Shown piece by piece: positions 1-8,616 of a stretch of DNA of 64,000 nt. The translations under genes were made by a program, and so were the position numbers. The stretch is taken from positions 62,001 through 126,000 of the forward strand of contig CAVSCI010000012.1 in assembly GCA_963726365.1 (NCBI GenBank), given 5' to 3'. Each line of letters begins with the position of its first letter. Positions within the stretch are counted from its first letter, which is position 1. The notes under the pieces are model-generated. The model saw only the letters and a list, made by a program, of their open reading frames with translations, had not been told where the DNA came from and ran no database searches. The stretch is from JAABQG01 sp963726365. GTDB taxonomy: Bacteria; Pseudomonadota; Gammaproteobacteria; Burkholderiales; Burkholderiaceae_C.

Positions 1-467
1 TCCAGTCGATACAGGCGGGACCATTCCAGCGCTGTGCTGGCCAGCAGCAGCAATGACAGCCCAAGCCAGAAAGACAGTCTTCCGGCCGCGAAACGGGCCA
101 TGGCGCCGCGCTTGACTTGGGAGTCCGGTGCAGCCTCGGGCCCCCGCATCCAGCCCGCCAGCGCAGTCAGCCAGGCGCGGATTCCGGCGGCCAGGCACCA
201 CCAGACCGAAAAGCCCAGCAAATAAAAGCCCATGTCCGACAACCAGGCCCCCAGACGTCCACCCCAGTTCCGGGGGCTTTCATTGACGCCGGAGGTGGAC
301 CAGGCGGGGTCCTGAATGCTATGGCTCAAAAAGGCAAGGAGGCAGAAAACCAGGGCGATCATGCCGAGAAAAAGCCCGATTTCCTGTGCAAACCGGGCTG
401 CGCCTGAAGGTTCCGGCGCCGCAGCGCGCGAATTGGAGGTGTTGAGCGTGTGAAGAGAGTAAGTCAT
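1..467 (-). CDS. ftsK: DNA translocase FtsK, N-terminal membrane part (partial)
   Basis: The reading frame is open from an ATG at 467 leftwards to the window edge, so only about 155 N-terminal residues are present. The protein starts MTYSLHTLNTSNSR and then has hydrophobic segments near residues 27-47, 79-97 and 131-148, separated by short loops. This is the layout of the FtsK N-terminal membrane domain (4TM region), which anchors the septal DNA pump that resolves chromosome dimers at division. The motor and gamma domains would lie outside the window. The gene follows the Crp/Fnr gene on the same strand, and that pair diverges from trxB, an arrangement typical of Comamonadaceae. The identification rests on topology, N-terminal sequence and context, because the ATPase domain is not visible. 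Confidence 0.8.
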   Translation of the reverse strand, partial: MTYSLHTLNTSNSRAAAPEPSGAARFAQEIGLFLGMIALVFCLLAFLSHSIQDPAWSTSGVNESPRNWGGRLGAWLSDMGFYLLGFSVWWCLAAGIRAWLTALAGWMRGPEAAPDSQVKRGAMARFAAGRLSFWLGLSLLLLASTALEWSRLYRL

Positions 468-511
468 AGGCGTCTGAAGGCCCAAGCTTACTTCAGGCGA
501 AAGATCCCGGC

Positions 512-1186
512 TCAGTTCGCCGGGCCCAGGTGCTCCTTGATCAACATCGCACCATTTTCGAGCGTCTCGACGAAACCACGCTCTTCCAGATCCTTCATGA
601 CGCGGCTGACCATTTCACGGGAAGCACCCACCATTTTCGCAATGTCAGAGCGGGAGATCTTGTCGCGAATGATCATGTGCCCCGCATTGTCCGGGACTGC
701 GAACTCCAGCAAGGCGCGCGCGACGCGACCGTAGACATCCATCAACGCCAGCGATTCGATCTGCTGGTCGGCATGGCGCAAGCGCTGCACCAGGCCTTTC
801 ATCACGGCATAGGCCATGGAGTTGTTCTCGGGCAGGCAGCGGGCAAAGTCGTTGCGTGCAAGTTCCAGGACATCGGTCTGGACTTCGGCCTGGACCGACG
901 CGGAGTGGGGCTCATTGTCAATCAGGCTCATTTCGCCGATGTAGTCGCCCGGCTGCAGGGTTGCAAGAATCACTTCACGCCCCCGGTTGTCCATGCTGAT
1001 CACCCGTGCGCGTCCCGTCAGCATGATGAAGAGGGAATTGCTCTTCCTTCCCTGCTCCACGATTTTTTCACCGCGCTTGTAGCGGCGCTTGACGATGGCT
1101 CCCGAAACGGCAGCGGCCTGGGCATCGGTCAGCCTGGAAAACAGGGGCACCCTGCGGATCAAGTCCAGATTGGACAACATGGCCAT
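512..1186 (-). CDS. Crp/Fnr family transcriptional regulator
   Basis: A 224-residue regulator with an N-terminal cyclic-nucleotide-binding fold (about 1-130), a dimerisation helix (about 130-155) and a C-terminal winged helix-turn-helix, whose recognition helix contains ASREMVSRVM (about residues 188-197). The phosphate-binding cassette reads GEMSLIDNEPHSASV (84-98). The glycine and glutamate are kept, but the arginine that contacts the cyclic phosphate in E. coli Crp is a histidine here (94), so the ligand is uncertain. There is no N-terminal cysteine cluster, so it is not an oxygen-sensing Fnr. The start is the ATG at 1186, preceded by GGAGGG at good spacing; the longer open frame upstream runs into trxB and is a shadow. 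It is divergent from trxB across about 190 bp that should hold both promoters. Confidence 0.9.
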   Translation of the reverse strand: MAMLSNLDLIRRVPLFSRLTDAQAAAVSGAIVKRRYKRGEKIVEQGRKSNSLFIMLTGRARVISMDNRGREVILATLQPGDYIGEMSLIDNEPHSASVQAEVQTDVLELARNDFARCLPENNSMAYAVMKGLVQRLRHADQQIESLALMDVYGRVARALLEFAVPDNAGHMIIRDKISRSDIAKMVGASREMVSRVMKDLEERGFVETLENGAMLIKEHLGPAN

Positions 1187-1378
1187 ATCAATACCCTCCA
1201 ATCCCCACGCGGCATGTGGTGTTCGTACAATGGCAAAGAAACTTCTGCGACTTTCCGCAATAAACAAGTTCCTTCTTGCAAACTGCACCTGTTGAGTCTC
1301 CCAGATTGCTGCACTGAAGTGTGCAACGATTGGTGAAATTTCTGGCCGCAGTGTAGCGCCCAAACGGAATTCAACACC

Positions 1379-2338
1379 ATGCCCAACAGCCAACACGCCA
1401 AAGTCCTGATCCTCGGTTCCGGCCCGGCCGGTTACACCGCCGCCGTTTATGCCGCGCGTGCCAACCTCAATCCAGTCTTGATCACCGGCATCGCACAGGG
1501 CGGTCAGCTGATGACCACGACCGAGGTGGACAACTGGCCTGCCGACGTTCACGGCGTGCAGGGGCCGGATCTGATGCAGCGCTTCCTGGAGCACGCCGAG
1601 CGTTTCAAGACCCAGATCATTTTTGATCACATCAACTCGGTGGACTTCAGCCAGCGGCCGTTCACCCTCACGGGTGACAGCGGCACCTACACCTGCGACT
1701 CACTCATCATCGCCACGGGCGCATCCGCCAAGTACCTGGGCCTGCCCTCGGAGACGGCTTTCATGGGCCGCGGCGTTTCGGGCTGCGCCACCTGTGACGG
1801 CTTCTTCTACCGCGATCAGGTTTGCTGCGTGATTGGCGGCGGGAACACCGCAGTCGAAGAGGCGCTGTATCTGTCGAATATCGCCAGCAAGGTCTACCTC
1901 GTGCACCGCCGTGACAAGTTCAAGGCCGAGCCGATCCTGGTGGACAAGATGATGGAGAAAGTCGCCGCCGGCAAAATCGTACTCAAGACTTTCCGCACGC
2001 TGGACGAGGTGCTGGGCGACGCCAGCGGTGTGACCGGCATCCGGCTGAAGAACACTGCAGACGGCAGCACCGAGGACCTGGAACTCAAGGGCTGCTTCAT
2101 CGCCATCGGACACGCGCCCAACACCGACATATTCCAGGGCAAGCTGGCCATGGAGAACGGCTACATCGTCACCCAGAGCGGTCTGAAGGGCTTCGCCACC
2201 ATGACCAGCGTGCCGGGGGTGTTCGCGGCCGGCGACGTGCAGGACCATGTCTACCGCCAGGCAATCACCAGCGCTGGCACGGGGTGCATGGCAGCGCTGG
2301 ATGCGCAGCGCTTCCTGGAACAGGGCGGGAGCCAATAA
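1379..2338 (+). CDS. trxB: Thioredoxin reductase
   Basis: A 319-residue flavoprotein that passes electrons from NADPH through FAD to thioredoxin in the cytoplasm. An N-terminal FAD-binding motif GSGPAGYTAAVYAAR lies at about residues 14-28. The redox-active disulfide is CATC at residues 136-139, directly followed by DGFFY as in bacterial TrxB. The NADPH-binding GGGNTAVEEAL follows, and near the C-terminus the second FAD motif GVFAAGDVQD. Length and order of motifs match the low-molecular-weight TrxB class. It is transcribed divergently from the Crp/Fnr-ftsK pair, so the shared spacer could allow the regulator to affect trxB, although no clear operator was seen. Confidence 0.97.
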   Translation: MPNSQHAKVLILGSGPAGYTAAVYAARANLNPVLITGIAQGGQLMTTTEVDNWPADVHGVQGPDLMQRFLEHAERFKTQIIFDHINSVDFSQRPFTLTGDSGTYTCDSLIIATGASAKYLGLPSETAFMGRGVSGCATCDGFFYRDQVCCVIGGGNTAVEEALYLSNIASKVYLVHRRDKFKAEPILVDKMMEKVAAGKIVLKTFRTLDEVLGDASGVTGIRLKNTADGSTEDLELKGCFIAIGHAPNTDIFQGKLAMENGYIVTQSGLKGFATMTSVPGVFAAGDVQDHVYRQAITSAGTGCMAALDAQRFLEQGGSQ

Positions 2339-2355
2339 CGATGCGGTGCAAAATT

Positions 2356-2370
2356 TCGTTATAATTCAAG
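2356..2370 (+). promoter_or_regulatory. Candidate -10 element for rpmB-rpmG
   Basis: A perfect TATAAT occurs at 2360-2365 in the 182-bp spacer between trxB and rpmB. The -35 region is weak, and the leader to rpmB would be about 150 nt. It is offered as a candidate only. The rest of the spacer holds small hairpins but no recognised leader element. Confidence 0.3.
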
Positions 2371-2520
2371 GCTTTGCCAAAACCCTTCGGCCGTTGATTT
2401 GGGCGTATGGACTGGCAAACGGGTTACCGCCACCCTTTTCTGGCGAGGTGAGGCTGAAGGCCGCCAGCCCTGATTCGATCAGGACGGCACGGGCCCAGGC
2501 TGTTTGATCGGAGTGTCCCT

Positions 2521-2754
2521 ATGGCACGCGTCTGCGAAGTAACGGGCAAAGGCCCGATGGTGGGAAACAACGTTTCCCATGCCAACAACAAAACCAAGCG
2601 CCGGTTCCTGCCGAACCTGCAATACCGTCGTTTCTGGGTCGAGAACGAGAACCGCTGGGTGCGCCTGCGTGTTTCATGCGCTGCCTTGCGCCTGATCGAC
2701 AAGAACGGCATTGAGGCCGTGCTCGCAGACCTGCGCGCACGCGGCCAGGCTTAA
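2521..2754 (+). CDS. rpmB: 50S ribosomal protein L28
   Basis: A 77-residue basic protein starting MARVCEVTGKGPMVGNNVSH, which is the hallmark start of L28, followed by the lysine/arginine-rich stretch NKTKRRFLPNLQ that binds 23S rRNA. The length is the normal one for the family. It is 14 bp upstream of rpmG, and together they form the conserved two-gene ribosomal protein operon, closed by a strong terminator. Confidence 0.98.
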   Translation: MARVCEVTGKGPMVGNNVSHANNKTKRRFLPNLQYRRFWVENENRWVRLRVSCAALRLIDKNGIEAVLADLRARGQA

Positions 2755-2768
2755 GCAAAGGAAAAATC

Positions 2769-2939
2769 ATGGCAACCAAAGGCGGACGCGAAAAAATCAA
2801 GCTGCAGTCCACGGCTGGCACGGGTCATTTCTACACGACCAGCAAGAACAAGAAGACCACGCCCGAGAAGATGTCGATCATGAAGTTCGACCCGAAAGCT
2901 CGCAAGCATGTGGAATACAAGGAAATCAAACTGAAGTAA
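2769..2939 (+). CDS. rpmG: 50S ribosomal protein L33
   Basis: A 56-residue protein beginning MATKGGREKIKLQSTAGTGH and ending in the basic tail KHVEYKEIKLK, typical of L33. It contains no cysteines, so it is the zinc-independent (C-minus) form. It is cotranscribed with rpmB, 14 bp downstream, and is followed within 25 bp by an intrinsic terminator. Confidence 0.97.
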   Translation: MATKGGREKIKLQSTAGTGHFYTTSKNKKTTPEKMSIMKFDPKARKHVEYKEIKLK

Positions 2940-2956
2940 TTCAGGCCTGGCTTCCG

Positions 2957-2989
2957 AAAAAAACCCGCTGTTTCCAGCGGGTTTTTTAT
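2957..2989 (+). terminator. Intrinsic terminator of rpmB-rpmG
   Basis: The stem AACCCGCTG (2962-2970) pairs with CAGCGGGTT (2975-2983) around a TTTC loop. The downstream arm runs into a T tract (TTTTTT). An A run precedes the hairpin, so it may also work in the opposite direction for the desaturase gene on the minus strand. Confidence 0.9.
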
Positions 2990-3033
2990 TGCCTGAAAGA
3001 ACCGCCCGTAGAACCGGCCCGGTGTTCTCTCGG

Positions 3034-4259
3034 TCAGTTCGCCTGGACGCGCGCAGCGCGCAGCTGCATCGAGAACTCGCGCAGCGCGGCGATGCCGCTG
3101 TCCTCAGCCCGCCGGCACCATGCCTGCAGGTCTGCGGCCAGCTGCTCGCGGGTGTGGGAGGTGTTCAACCAGATCTGGCGCAGTTCCTCGCGCATCACCA
3201 CCATCTTGTCGAGCACCGCGTTCGCGGCACGTGCCTGGGTCAGCTGGGGCATCGCAGTCGCAGGCACCTTGTCGGAATCACGGTGCAGCCAGCGCCCCGC
3301 TGCCGTGACCACGCCGGCATCCAGCTTGCGCGCCTTGAGCGCCTCCAGCTCCTGGCGAAAAACGTCGCGCATGCGGCGCGCGTACCCGGCCATGACTTCG
3401 TAGCGGTTGGCGATCACGGCCTCCAGCGTCTTCTCGTCAGCCACCGGGCGAATATCGCCGAACGCCAGCCTTGGCGGCGTCTTCTTGACCGATGCCAGCC
3501 CCACCTTCTGCATCAGGCTGATGTACATCCAGCCAATGTCGAACTCGTAAGGTTTGACCGACAGCTTGGCCGATGTGGGGTAGGTGTGGTGGTTGTTGTG
3601 CAGCTCCTCGCCACCGATGATGATGCCCCAGGGCGAAACGTTGGTGCTGGCGTCCGGCGCCTCGAAGTTTCGATAGCCCCAATAGTGGGCCGCCCCATTG
3701 ATGATGCCGGCAGCCGTGATCGGAATCCAGGCCATCTGGACAGCCCAGACAGCCAGACCCGCGGCGCCAAAAAGGACCAGATCGATCACCATCATCAGGG
3801 CAATCCCCATCCACGAGAAGCGGGAATAAACGTTGCGCTCGAGCCAGTCATCCGGGGTGCCGTGACCATAGCGGGCCAGGGTCTCCAGGTTCTGTGATTC
3901 GATCCGGTACAAATCAGCGCCATCAAAAAGCACTTTGCGGATGCCGTACACGTGGGGACTGTGCGGGTCCTCGGCCTGCTCGCACTTGGCGTGATGCTTG
4001 CGGTGAATGGCGGCCCACTCCTTGGTGACTTGTCCGGTGGTCAGCCAGAGCCAGAAGCGGAAAAAGTGTGCGGCTATCGGATGCAGGTGAGTGCGCGGTG
4101 GGCCTGATGACGGTGCAGATACACCGTCACGCTGACGATGGTGATGTGCGTCATCGCCAAGGCCCCCAGGATCATTTGCCACCAGGAAAGGTTCAAAACA
4201 CCATGGGCCAGCCAGTCAATTGCCGCATTCAGCACGGCCCAGTCGGGTAACAAGATCAT
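3034..4259 (-). CDS. Fatty acid / acyl-CoA desaturase (frameshifted)
   Basis: A membrane di-iron desaturase that introduces a double bond into acyl chains. All three histidine boxes are visible: HRHQAH in the N-terminal piece, HRKHH (in WAAIHRKHHAKCE), and HNNHH (in EELHNNHHTYP), separated by hydrophobic segments such as WMGIALMMVIDLVLFGAAGLA. The reading frame is broken near 4088: the first piece (4259 to about 4088) ends HRALTCIR-stop, while the rest resumes as LHPIAAHFFRFWLWLTTG. Restoring one missing base gives the continuous HRALDLHP expected of the family. The deletion lies immediately after the first histidine box. The gene stands alone, facing the rpmG terminator. About 408 residues after correction, a normal length for this type of desaturase. 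Confidence 0.88.
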
Positions 4260-4364
4260 CAATCCGTCTCTTTAGGAATAGTGGGCTTGCCTCAAGGGCA
4301 ACCGGGCATTTTAGCTTCTGAAGGCAAGCAGAACACCTGTAACGCAATTTGCCGCCTGCAAAGG

Positions 4365-5642
4365 CTAGCCCACATTCTTCTGCCAGACCGCGGCAAAAAA
4401 ACCATCGGTTCCGTGCCGGTGTGGCCACAAGCGAAGAAACTCGCCACCACTCACCGGCCCGCTGCAAAGGCCCGGCGCCCCTTCCACCTTCAAATGGGTC
4501 AGGATATCCCGGACTTCAAGGGGTGTGAAATCCTTGTTCGCCGCGGAAAAGGCCTGCGCAATCGCTTCGTTCTCCTGCGGCAGCACACTGCAGGTCGCAT
4601 ACACCAGCCTGCCACCGGGTTTGAGCAGGCGCGAGGCACTCTGCAAAATCGCGGACTGCTTGGCCGTCATCTCTTCAATGGCCTTTGCCGACTGGCGCCA
4701 TTTGAGGTCGGGGTTGCGTCGCAGCGTCCCCAGACCGGAGCAAGGTGCATCCACCAGAACGCGATCGATCTTGCCGGCCAGCCGCTTGACGCGGTCATCG
4801 CGCTCGTGCGCAATGGCCGCCGGATGCACGTTGGACAATTTGCTGCGCGCCAGCCGCGGCTTGAGCGCGTCCAGCCGGTGCGCCGAGGTATCGAAGGCAT
4901 ACAGCCGCCCGGTGCTGCGCATGGCGGCACCGATCGCCAGCGTCTTGCCGCCAGCGCCGGCGCAGAAGTCCACCACCATTTCGCCGCGGCCGGCATCCAG
5001 CAGCAGGGCCAGAAGTTGCGAGCCTTCATCCTGCACCTCGATCGCGCCACGGGCGAACGCGTCGAGCTTGGTCAGCGCCGGCTTGCCGTCAATGCGCAGG
5101 CCCCAGGGCGAATACGGCGTGAGCGTCGACTTGATCCCGGCAATGGCCAGTTCCTTGCGCACCTCGGCGCGCTTGTCCGTGAACGTGTTGACGCGCAGGT
5201 CCAGCGTCGCACCCTGGTTCAGGCTGTCCACCAGCGGCCAGAATTCATTGCCCAGCTGGTCCTTGAGTGGCTGCACCAGCCATTCGGGCAGGTTGTGGCG
5301 GTGGCGCTCCATCAGGTCGCCGGGCTGCACCAGATCGCACTGGTCAAGCCAGTTCTTCTCCTGGTCGGTCAGGGCGCTCTTCAGAAAATCGCGCGGGCCA
5401 TGGAAGCCCAGGATCGCCAGCCGTCGCTCCTTGGCCCCGCTGCCAGAGCGCGCCATGTGCTCGAACAGCAGCTTCTTGCGCAGCACGGTGTAGACGGTCT
5501 CAGCCAGCGTTGCGCGTTCGCGCGGGCCTAGCGAGCGATGCTCACGGAAGTAGCGCGAGACGGTGGCGTCCGCAGGATGGTCGAGTTGGAGTGAAAGCCT
5601 GACGATTTCGGCGCAGGCGTCCAGCAGGGCTTTAGGATGCAT
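4365..5642 (-). CDS. rsmB: RsmB-like 16S rRNA (cytosine-C5) methyltransferase
   Basis: A 425-residue SAM-dependent RNA methyltransferase of the RsmB/NSUN family. The N-terminal third is helical and NusB-like (SRYFREHRSLGPRERATLAETVY). The catalytic domain has the SAM-binding VVDFCAGAGGKTLAIG, the motif DAPCSGLGTLRRNPDLKW with one catalytic cysteine, and YATCSVLPQENE with the second. It is expected to make m5C967 in 16S rRNA. The start is taken at the ATG at 5642 (MHPKALLDACAE); the open frame extends about 20 codons further upstream without family resemblance. The name is by motif; a close RsmF/YebU-type paralogue cannot be fully excluded. Confidence 0.88.
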   Translation of the reverse strand: MHPKALLDACAEIVRLSLQLDHPADATVSRYFREHRSLGPRERATLAETVYTVLRKKLLFEHMARSGSGAKERRLAILGFHGPRDFLKSALTDQEKNWLDQCDLVQPGDLMERHRHNLPEWLVQPLKDQLGNEFWPLVDSLNQGATLDLRVNTFTDKRAEVRKELAIAGIKSTLTPYSPWGLRIDGKPALTKLDAFARGAIEVQDEGSQLLALLLDAGRGEMVVDFCAGAGGKTLAIGAAMRSTGRLYAFDTSAHRLDALKPRLARSKLSNVHPAAIAHERDDRVKRLAGKIDRVLVDAPCSGLGTLRRNPDLKWRQSAKAIEEMTAKQSAILQSASRLLKPGGRLVYATCSVLPQENEAIAQAFSAANKDFTPLEVRDILTHLKVEGAPGLCSGPVSGGEFLRLWPHRHGTDGFFAAVWQKNVG

Positions 5643-5691
5643 GGGGTGTATTGTCCCACCCTGCTCAAGCCCTCGCCTACACCTCATCGCC

Positions 5692-5928
5692 ATGCCTGAC
5701 ATCCTGCCACCCCTGATCGTGACACCGCCCGGTCGCTACCGCCATTACAAGGGCGGGCTCTATGAAGTGACCGGCAACGCGCGCCACAGCGAGACACTCG
5801 AGGCCATGACGCTCTACCGTGCCCTGTATGGCGAGCAAGGCCTTTGGGTGCGTCCCGCCGCGATGTTCAGCGAGGAAGTGACCATCGACGGCGTCCGACA
5901 GCCTCGCTTCACCCGGATTTCAGACTGA
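5692..5928 (+). CDS. DUF1653 domain-containing protein
   Basis: A 78-residue protein almost entirely made of the DUF1653 domain, with the characteristic GRYRHYKGGLYEVTGNARHSE start and a LYGEQGLWVRPAAMF core. The function of the family is not known; members are small, soluble and often near metabolic genes. It is divergent from rsmB with a 49-bp gap, and the ATG at 5692 is the first plausible start. Confidence 0.88.
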   Translation: MPDILPPLIVTPPGRYRHYKGGLYEVTGNARHSETLEAMTLYRALYGEQGLWVRPAAMFSEEVTIDGVRQPRFTRISD

Positions 5929-5972
5929 ATCGGCACTATTCCAGCGTCGAATCGACCTACTTTGCTACGTTT

Positions 5973-6557
5973 TCAGGACGATTCCCCCAACAGCCGGGCA
6001 ATGGCCGCCGGATAGAGCCGGTGTTCCTGTGTGAGCACGCGGGCGGCCAGCGTCTGTGACGTATCGCCGGGCAGCACCGGCACCACGGCCTGCGCGAGGA
6101 TCGGTCCGTGGTCCAGATCCGCGGTGACGCGGTGCACCGTGGCGCCGGCAAACCAGCAGCCGTCGTCAAGGGCACGCTGGTAAGTGTGCAGTCCGGGATA
6201 GGCAGGCAGGAGCGAAGGGTGAATATTGAGCAGACGCCCTTCGTAACGGGACACGAACGCAGGTGTCAGGATGCGCATGAAACCCGCCAGCAACACCAAT
6301 GCCGGTTGATACCCATCAATGGCCATGGCCAGCGCCGCATCGAAGTCCTCGCGGGAACCATAGGCCTTGTGATCCACCACCGCTGTCTCGACCCCCTGCT
6401 CTGCGGCAAATTTCAGTCCGGCTGCATCCGGCTTGTTGCTGATCACCGCCGCCACGCGGGCTCCGAAACGGGCCTGCCAGCCGTCGCGCTGGGCAGCCCG
6501 GACGATGGCCGCCATGTTGGAGCCCGTGCCGGAGATCAAAATCACGATGTTTTTCAT
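5973..6557 (-). CDS. purN: Phosphoribosylglycinamide formyltransferase
   Basis: A 194-residue GAR transformylase, using 10-formyltetrahydrofolate to formylate GAR in purine synthesis. It starts MKNIVILISGTGSNMAAI, the phosphate-binding loop of the family, and has the active-site segment HPSLLPAYPGLHTYQRAL followed by GATVHRVTADLDHGP containing the catalytic His and Asp. The ATG at 6557 is preceded by a weak purine-rich site and matches the family N-terminus; the longer upstream frame overlaps the next gene and is not supported. Divergent from the YceH-family gene. Confidence 0.96.
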   Translation of the reverse strand: MKNIVILISGTGSNMAAIVRAAQRDGWQARFGARVAAVISNKPDAAGLKFAAEQGVETAVVDHKAYGSREDFDAALAMAIDGYQPALVLLAGFMRILTPAFVSRYEGRLLNIHPSLLPAYPGLHTYQRALDDGCWFAGATVHRVTADLDHGPILAQAVVPVLPGDTSQTLAARVLTQEHRLYPAAIARLLGESS

Positions 6558-6621
6558 TTTTTCTGCTACCTTGCCAGACAGCCCTTTGGCACCGCCCTCA
6601 ACTGATCGATTATCCCCGCCC

Positions 6622-7296
6622 ATGTCCCTACGCCCCCTCTCCCCCGTCGAAGCCCGCGTGCTCGGCACGCTGATGGAAAAGGCACGCACCGTGCCTGACA
6701 GCTACCCGCTCACCCTCAACATGGTCGTCACCGGCTGCAACCAGAAGACCACCCGCGACCCGATCATGCAGATTGACGACGAGCAGGCGCAGCTCGCGCT
6801 GGACGCGCTCAAGGGCCTGTCGCTGGTGTTCGAGACCAGCGGCGGACGCGTCACCCGCTACGAACACAACTTCCAGCGGGTGTACCACGTGCCCGAGCAA
6901 TCGGCCGTGGTGCTGGGGCTGCTGATGCTGCGCGGCCCGCAGACGGCGGGCGAGCTGCGCATCAACACCGAGCGCTGGTACAAATTCGCCGATATCTCTT
7001 CGGTCGAAGGCTTCCTGGAGGAGCTTCAGGACCGCTCCGAAGAAAAGGGCGGCCCGCTGGTGGTCAAGCTGCCCCGCGCGCCCGGTGCGCGCGAGCAGCG
7101 CTGGGCGCACCTGGTGTGCGGGCCGGTGGACATGGCGCAGGCCGCCATGGCGTCCGAAGTCCACATGCCAGGTGTGGGTGAACTTTCTCACCTGCAAACC
7201 CGCATCGACGCCCTGGAGCACGATGTCACCCAGTTGCGGGATACCGTACAAAGGCTCTGCGCCGAGCTGGGTTTGTCGCAGGGTGGACAGCCCTGA
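6622..7296 (+). CDS. YceH family protein (DUF480)
   Basis: A 224-residue protein of the YceH/DUF480 family: two winged-helix-like domains, the first beginning RPLSPVEARVLGTLMEKART and containing YPLTLNMVVTGCNQKTTRDP, the second around SAVVLGLLMLRGPQTAGELRINT. The C-terminus forms a short predicted coiled coil (LQTRIDALEHDVTQLRDTVQ). The family function is unknown. The ATG at 6622 begins the conserved sequence; it is 64 bp from the divergent purN start. Confidence 0.9.
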   Translation: MSLRPLSPVEARVLGTLMEKARTVPDSYPLTLNMVVTGCNQKTTRDPIMQIDDEQAQLALDALKGLSLVFETSGGRVTRYEHNFQRVYHVPEQSAVVLGLLMLRGPQTAGELRINTERWYKFADISSVEGFLEELQDRSEEKGGPLVVKLPRAPGAREQRWAHLVCGPVDMAQAAMASEVHMPGVGELSHLQTRIDALEHDVTQLRDTVQRLCAELGLSQGGQP

Positions 7297-7339
7297 GCGA
7301 ACGACCGTGCTAAAAACCTGAATTCTCTGGAGACATCCC

Positions 7340-8548
7340 ATGGATCTGGCATTTACCCCTGAAGAACAGCAATTCCGCGAAGACATCCGCGCCTGGGTCA
7401 AGGACAACCTGCCCGCCGACATTTCGCACAAGGTGCACAACGCCTTGCGCCTGAGCCGCGACGACATGCAGCGCTGGGGCAAGATTCTCGGCAAGAAGGG
7501 CTGGCTCGGCCATGGCTGGCCCACCCAGTTCGGCGGCCCGGGCTGGAACGCGGTGCAAAAGCACTTGTTCGAGGAAGAATGCGCGCTGGCCGGTGCACCG
7601 CGCGTGGTGCCGTTTGGCCCGGTGATGGTGGCTCCGGTGATCATGGCCTTCGGCAATCGCCGGCAGCAGCAGCAGCGCTTCCTGCCCGGCATCGCCAGCG
7701 GCGAGGTCTGGTGGAGCCAGGGCTACAGCGAGCCGGGTTCCGGCTCGGATCTGGCCTCGCTCAAGACCCGCGCCGAGCGCCGCGGCGACAAGTACATCGT
7801 CAACGGCCAGAAGGCCTGGACCACGCTGGGCCAGTACGGCGAGTGGATCTTCTGCCTGGTGCGCACCAGTTCCGAGGGCAAGCCGCAGACCGGCATCAGC
7901 TTCCTGCTGATCGACATGAAGTCGCCCGGTGTCACGGTGCGCCCGGTGCGCCTGCTCGACGGCGAGTGCGAGGTCAACGAGGTCTTCTTCGACAACGTCG
8001 AGGTGCCCGCCGAAAACCTGATCGGCGAGGAAAACAAGGGCTGGACCTATGCCAAGCACCTGCTGAGCCACGAGCGCACCAACATCGCGGACGTGAACCG
8101 CGCCAAGCGCGAGCTGGAGCGGCTCAAGCGCATCGCGAAAACCGAAGGCGTCTGGGACGACATGCGCTTTCGCGACGAGATCGCCAAGCTGGAGGTCGAC
8201 GTCGTGGCGCTGGAAATGCTGGTGCTGCGCGTGCTGTCGGCCGAGAAGACGGGCAAGAATTCGCTGGACATCGCCGGTCTGCTGAAGATCCGCGGCAGCG
8301 AGATCCAGCAACGCTACAGCGAACTGATGATGCTGGCCGCCGGCCCCTACAGCCTGCCGCTGATCCATGAGGCCATGGAAGCCGGCTGGCAGGGTGACGC
8401 GGCCGCGGGTGCGCTGGGCGGCTTCCCAGGCGGCGTGGTGGCCAATGCGCCGCTGGCCTCGACCTATTTCAACATGCGCAAGACCACGATCTACGGCGGC
8501 AGCAACGAAGTGCAGCGCACCATCGTGTCCCAGGTGGTGCTGGGCTGA
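7340..8548 (+). CDS. Acyl-CoA dehydrogenase, PimC-like large subunit
   Basis: A 402-residue FAD-dependent acyl-CoA dehydrogenase. The N-terminal helical domain starts MDLAFTPEEQQFREDIRAWV. The middle beta domain has the signature WSQGYSEPGSGSDLASLKTRA and WTTLGQYGEWIF. The C-terminal helical domain ends TTIYGGSNEVQRTIV. It is followed 68 bp later by a smaller acyl-CoA dehydrogenase on the same strand. Such large and small pairs (pimeloyl-CoA dehydrogenase PimC/PimD type, or other heteromeric dehydrogenases) act together on dicarboxylyl, aromatic or steroid-like CoA esters. The substrate cannot be read from the sequence, so the PimC label is by resemblance. Confidence 0.88.
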   Translation: MDLAFTPEEQQFREDIRAWVKDNLPADISHKVHNALRLSRDDMQRWGKILGKKGWLGHGWPTQFGGPGWNAVQKHLFEEECALAGAPRVVPFGPVMVAPVIMAFGNRRQQQQRFLPGIASGEVWWSQGYSEPGSGSDLASLKTRAERRGDKYIVNGQKAWTTLGQYGEWIFCLVRTSSEGKPQTGISFLLIDMKSPGVTVRPVRLLDGECEVNEVFFDNVEVPAENLIGEENKGWTYAKHLLSHERTNIADVNRAKRELERLKRIAKTEGVWDDMRFRDEIAKLEVDVVALEMLVLRVLSAEKTGKNSLDIAGLLKIRGSEIQQRYSELMMLAAGPYSLPLIHEAMEAGWQGDAAAGALGGFPGGVVANAPLASTYFNMRKTTIYGGSNEVQRTIVSQVVLG

Positions 8549-8616
8549 ATGCACAACAGACCGCGGCCCCGCGCAGCGGGTAGCGCCGGTCACGAACTGA
8601 ACAAGAGGAACACGCC

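Noticed and set aside
2480..2500. A tRNA T-arm-like hairpin CCTGATTCGATCAGG upstream of rpmB.
   Set aside because: The loop has five bases rather than seven, and no acceptor or anticodon arm can be drawn around it.
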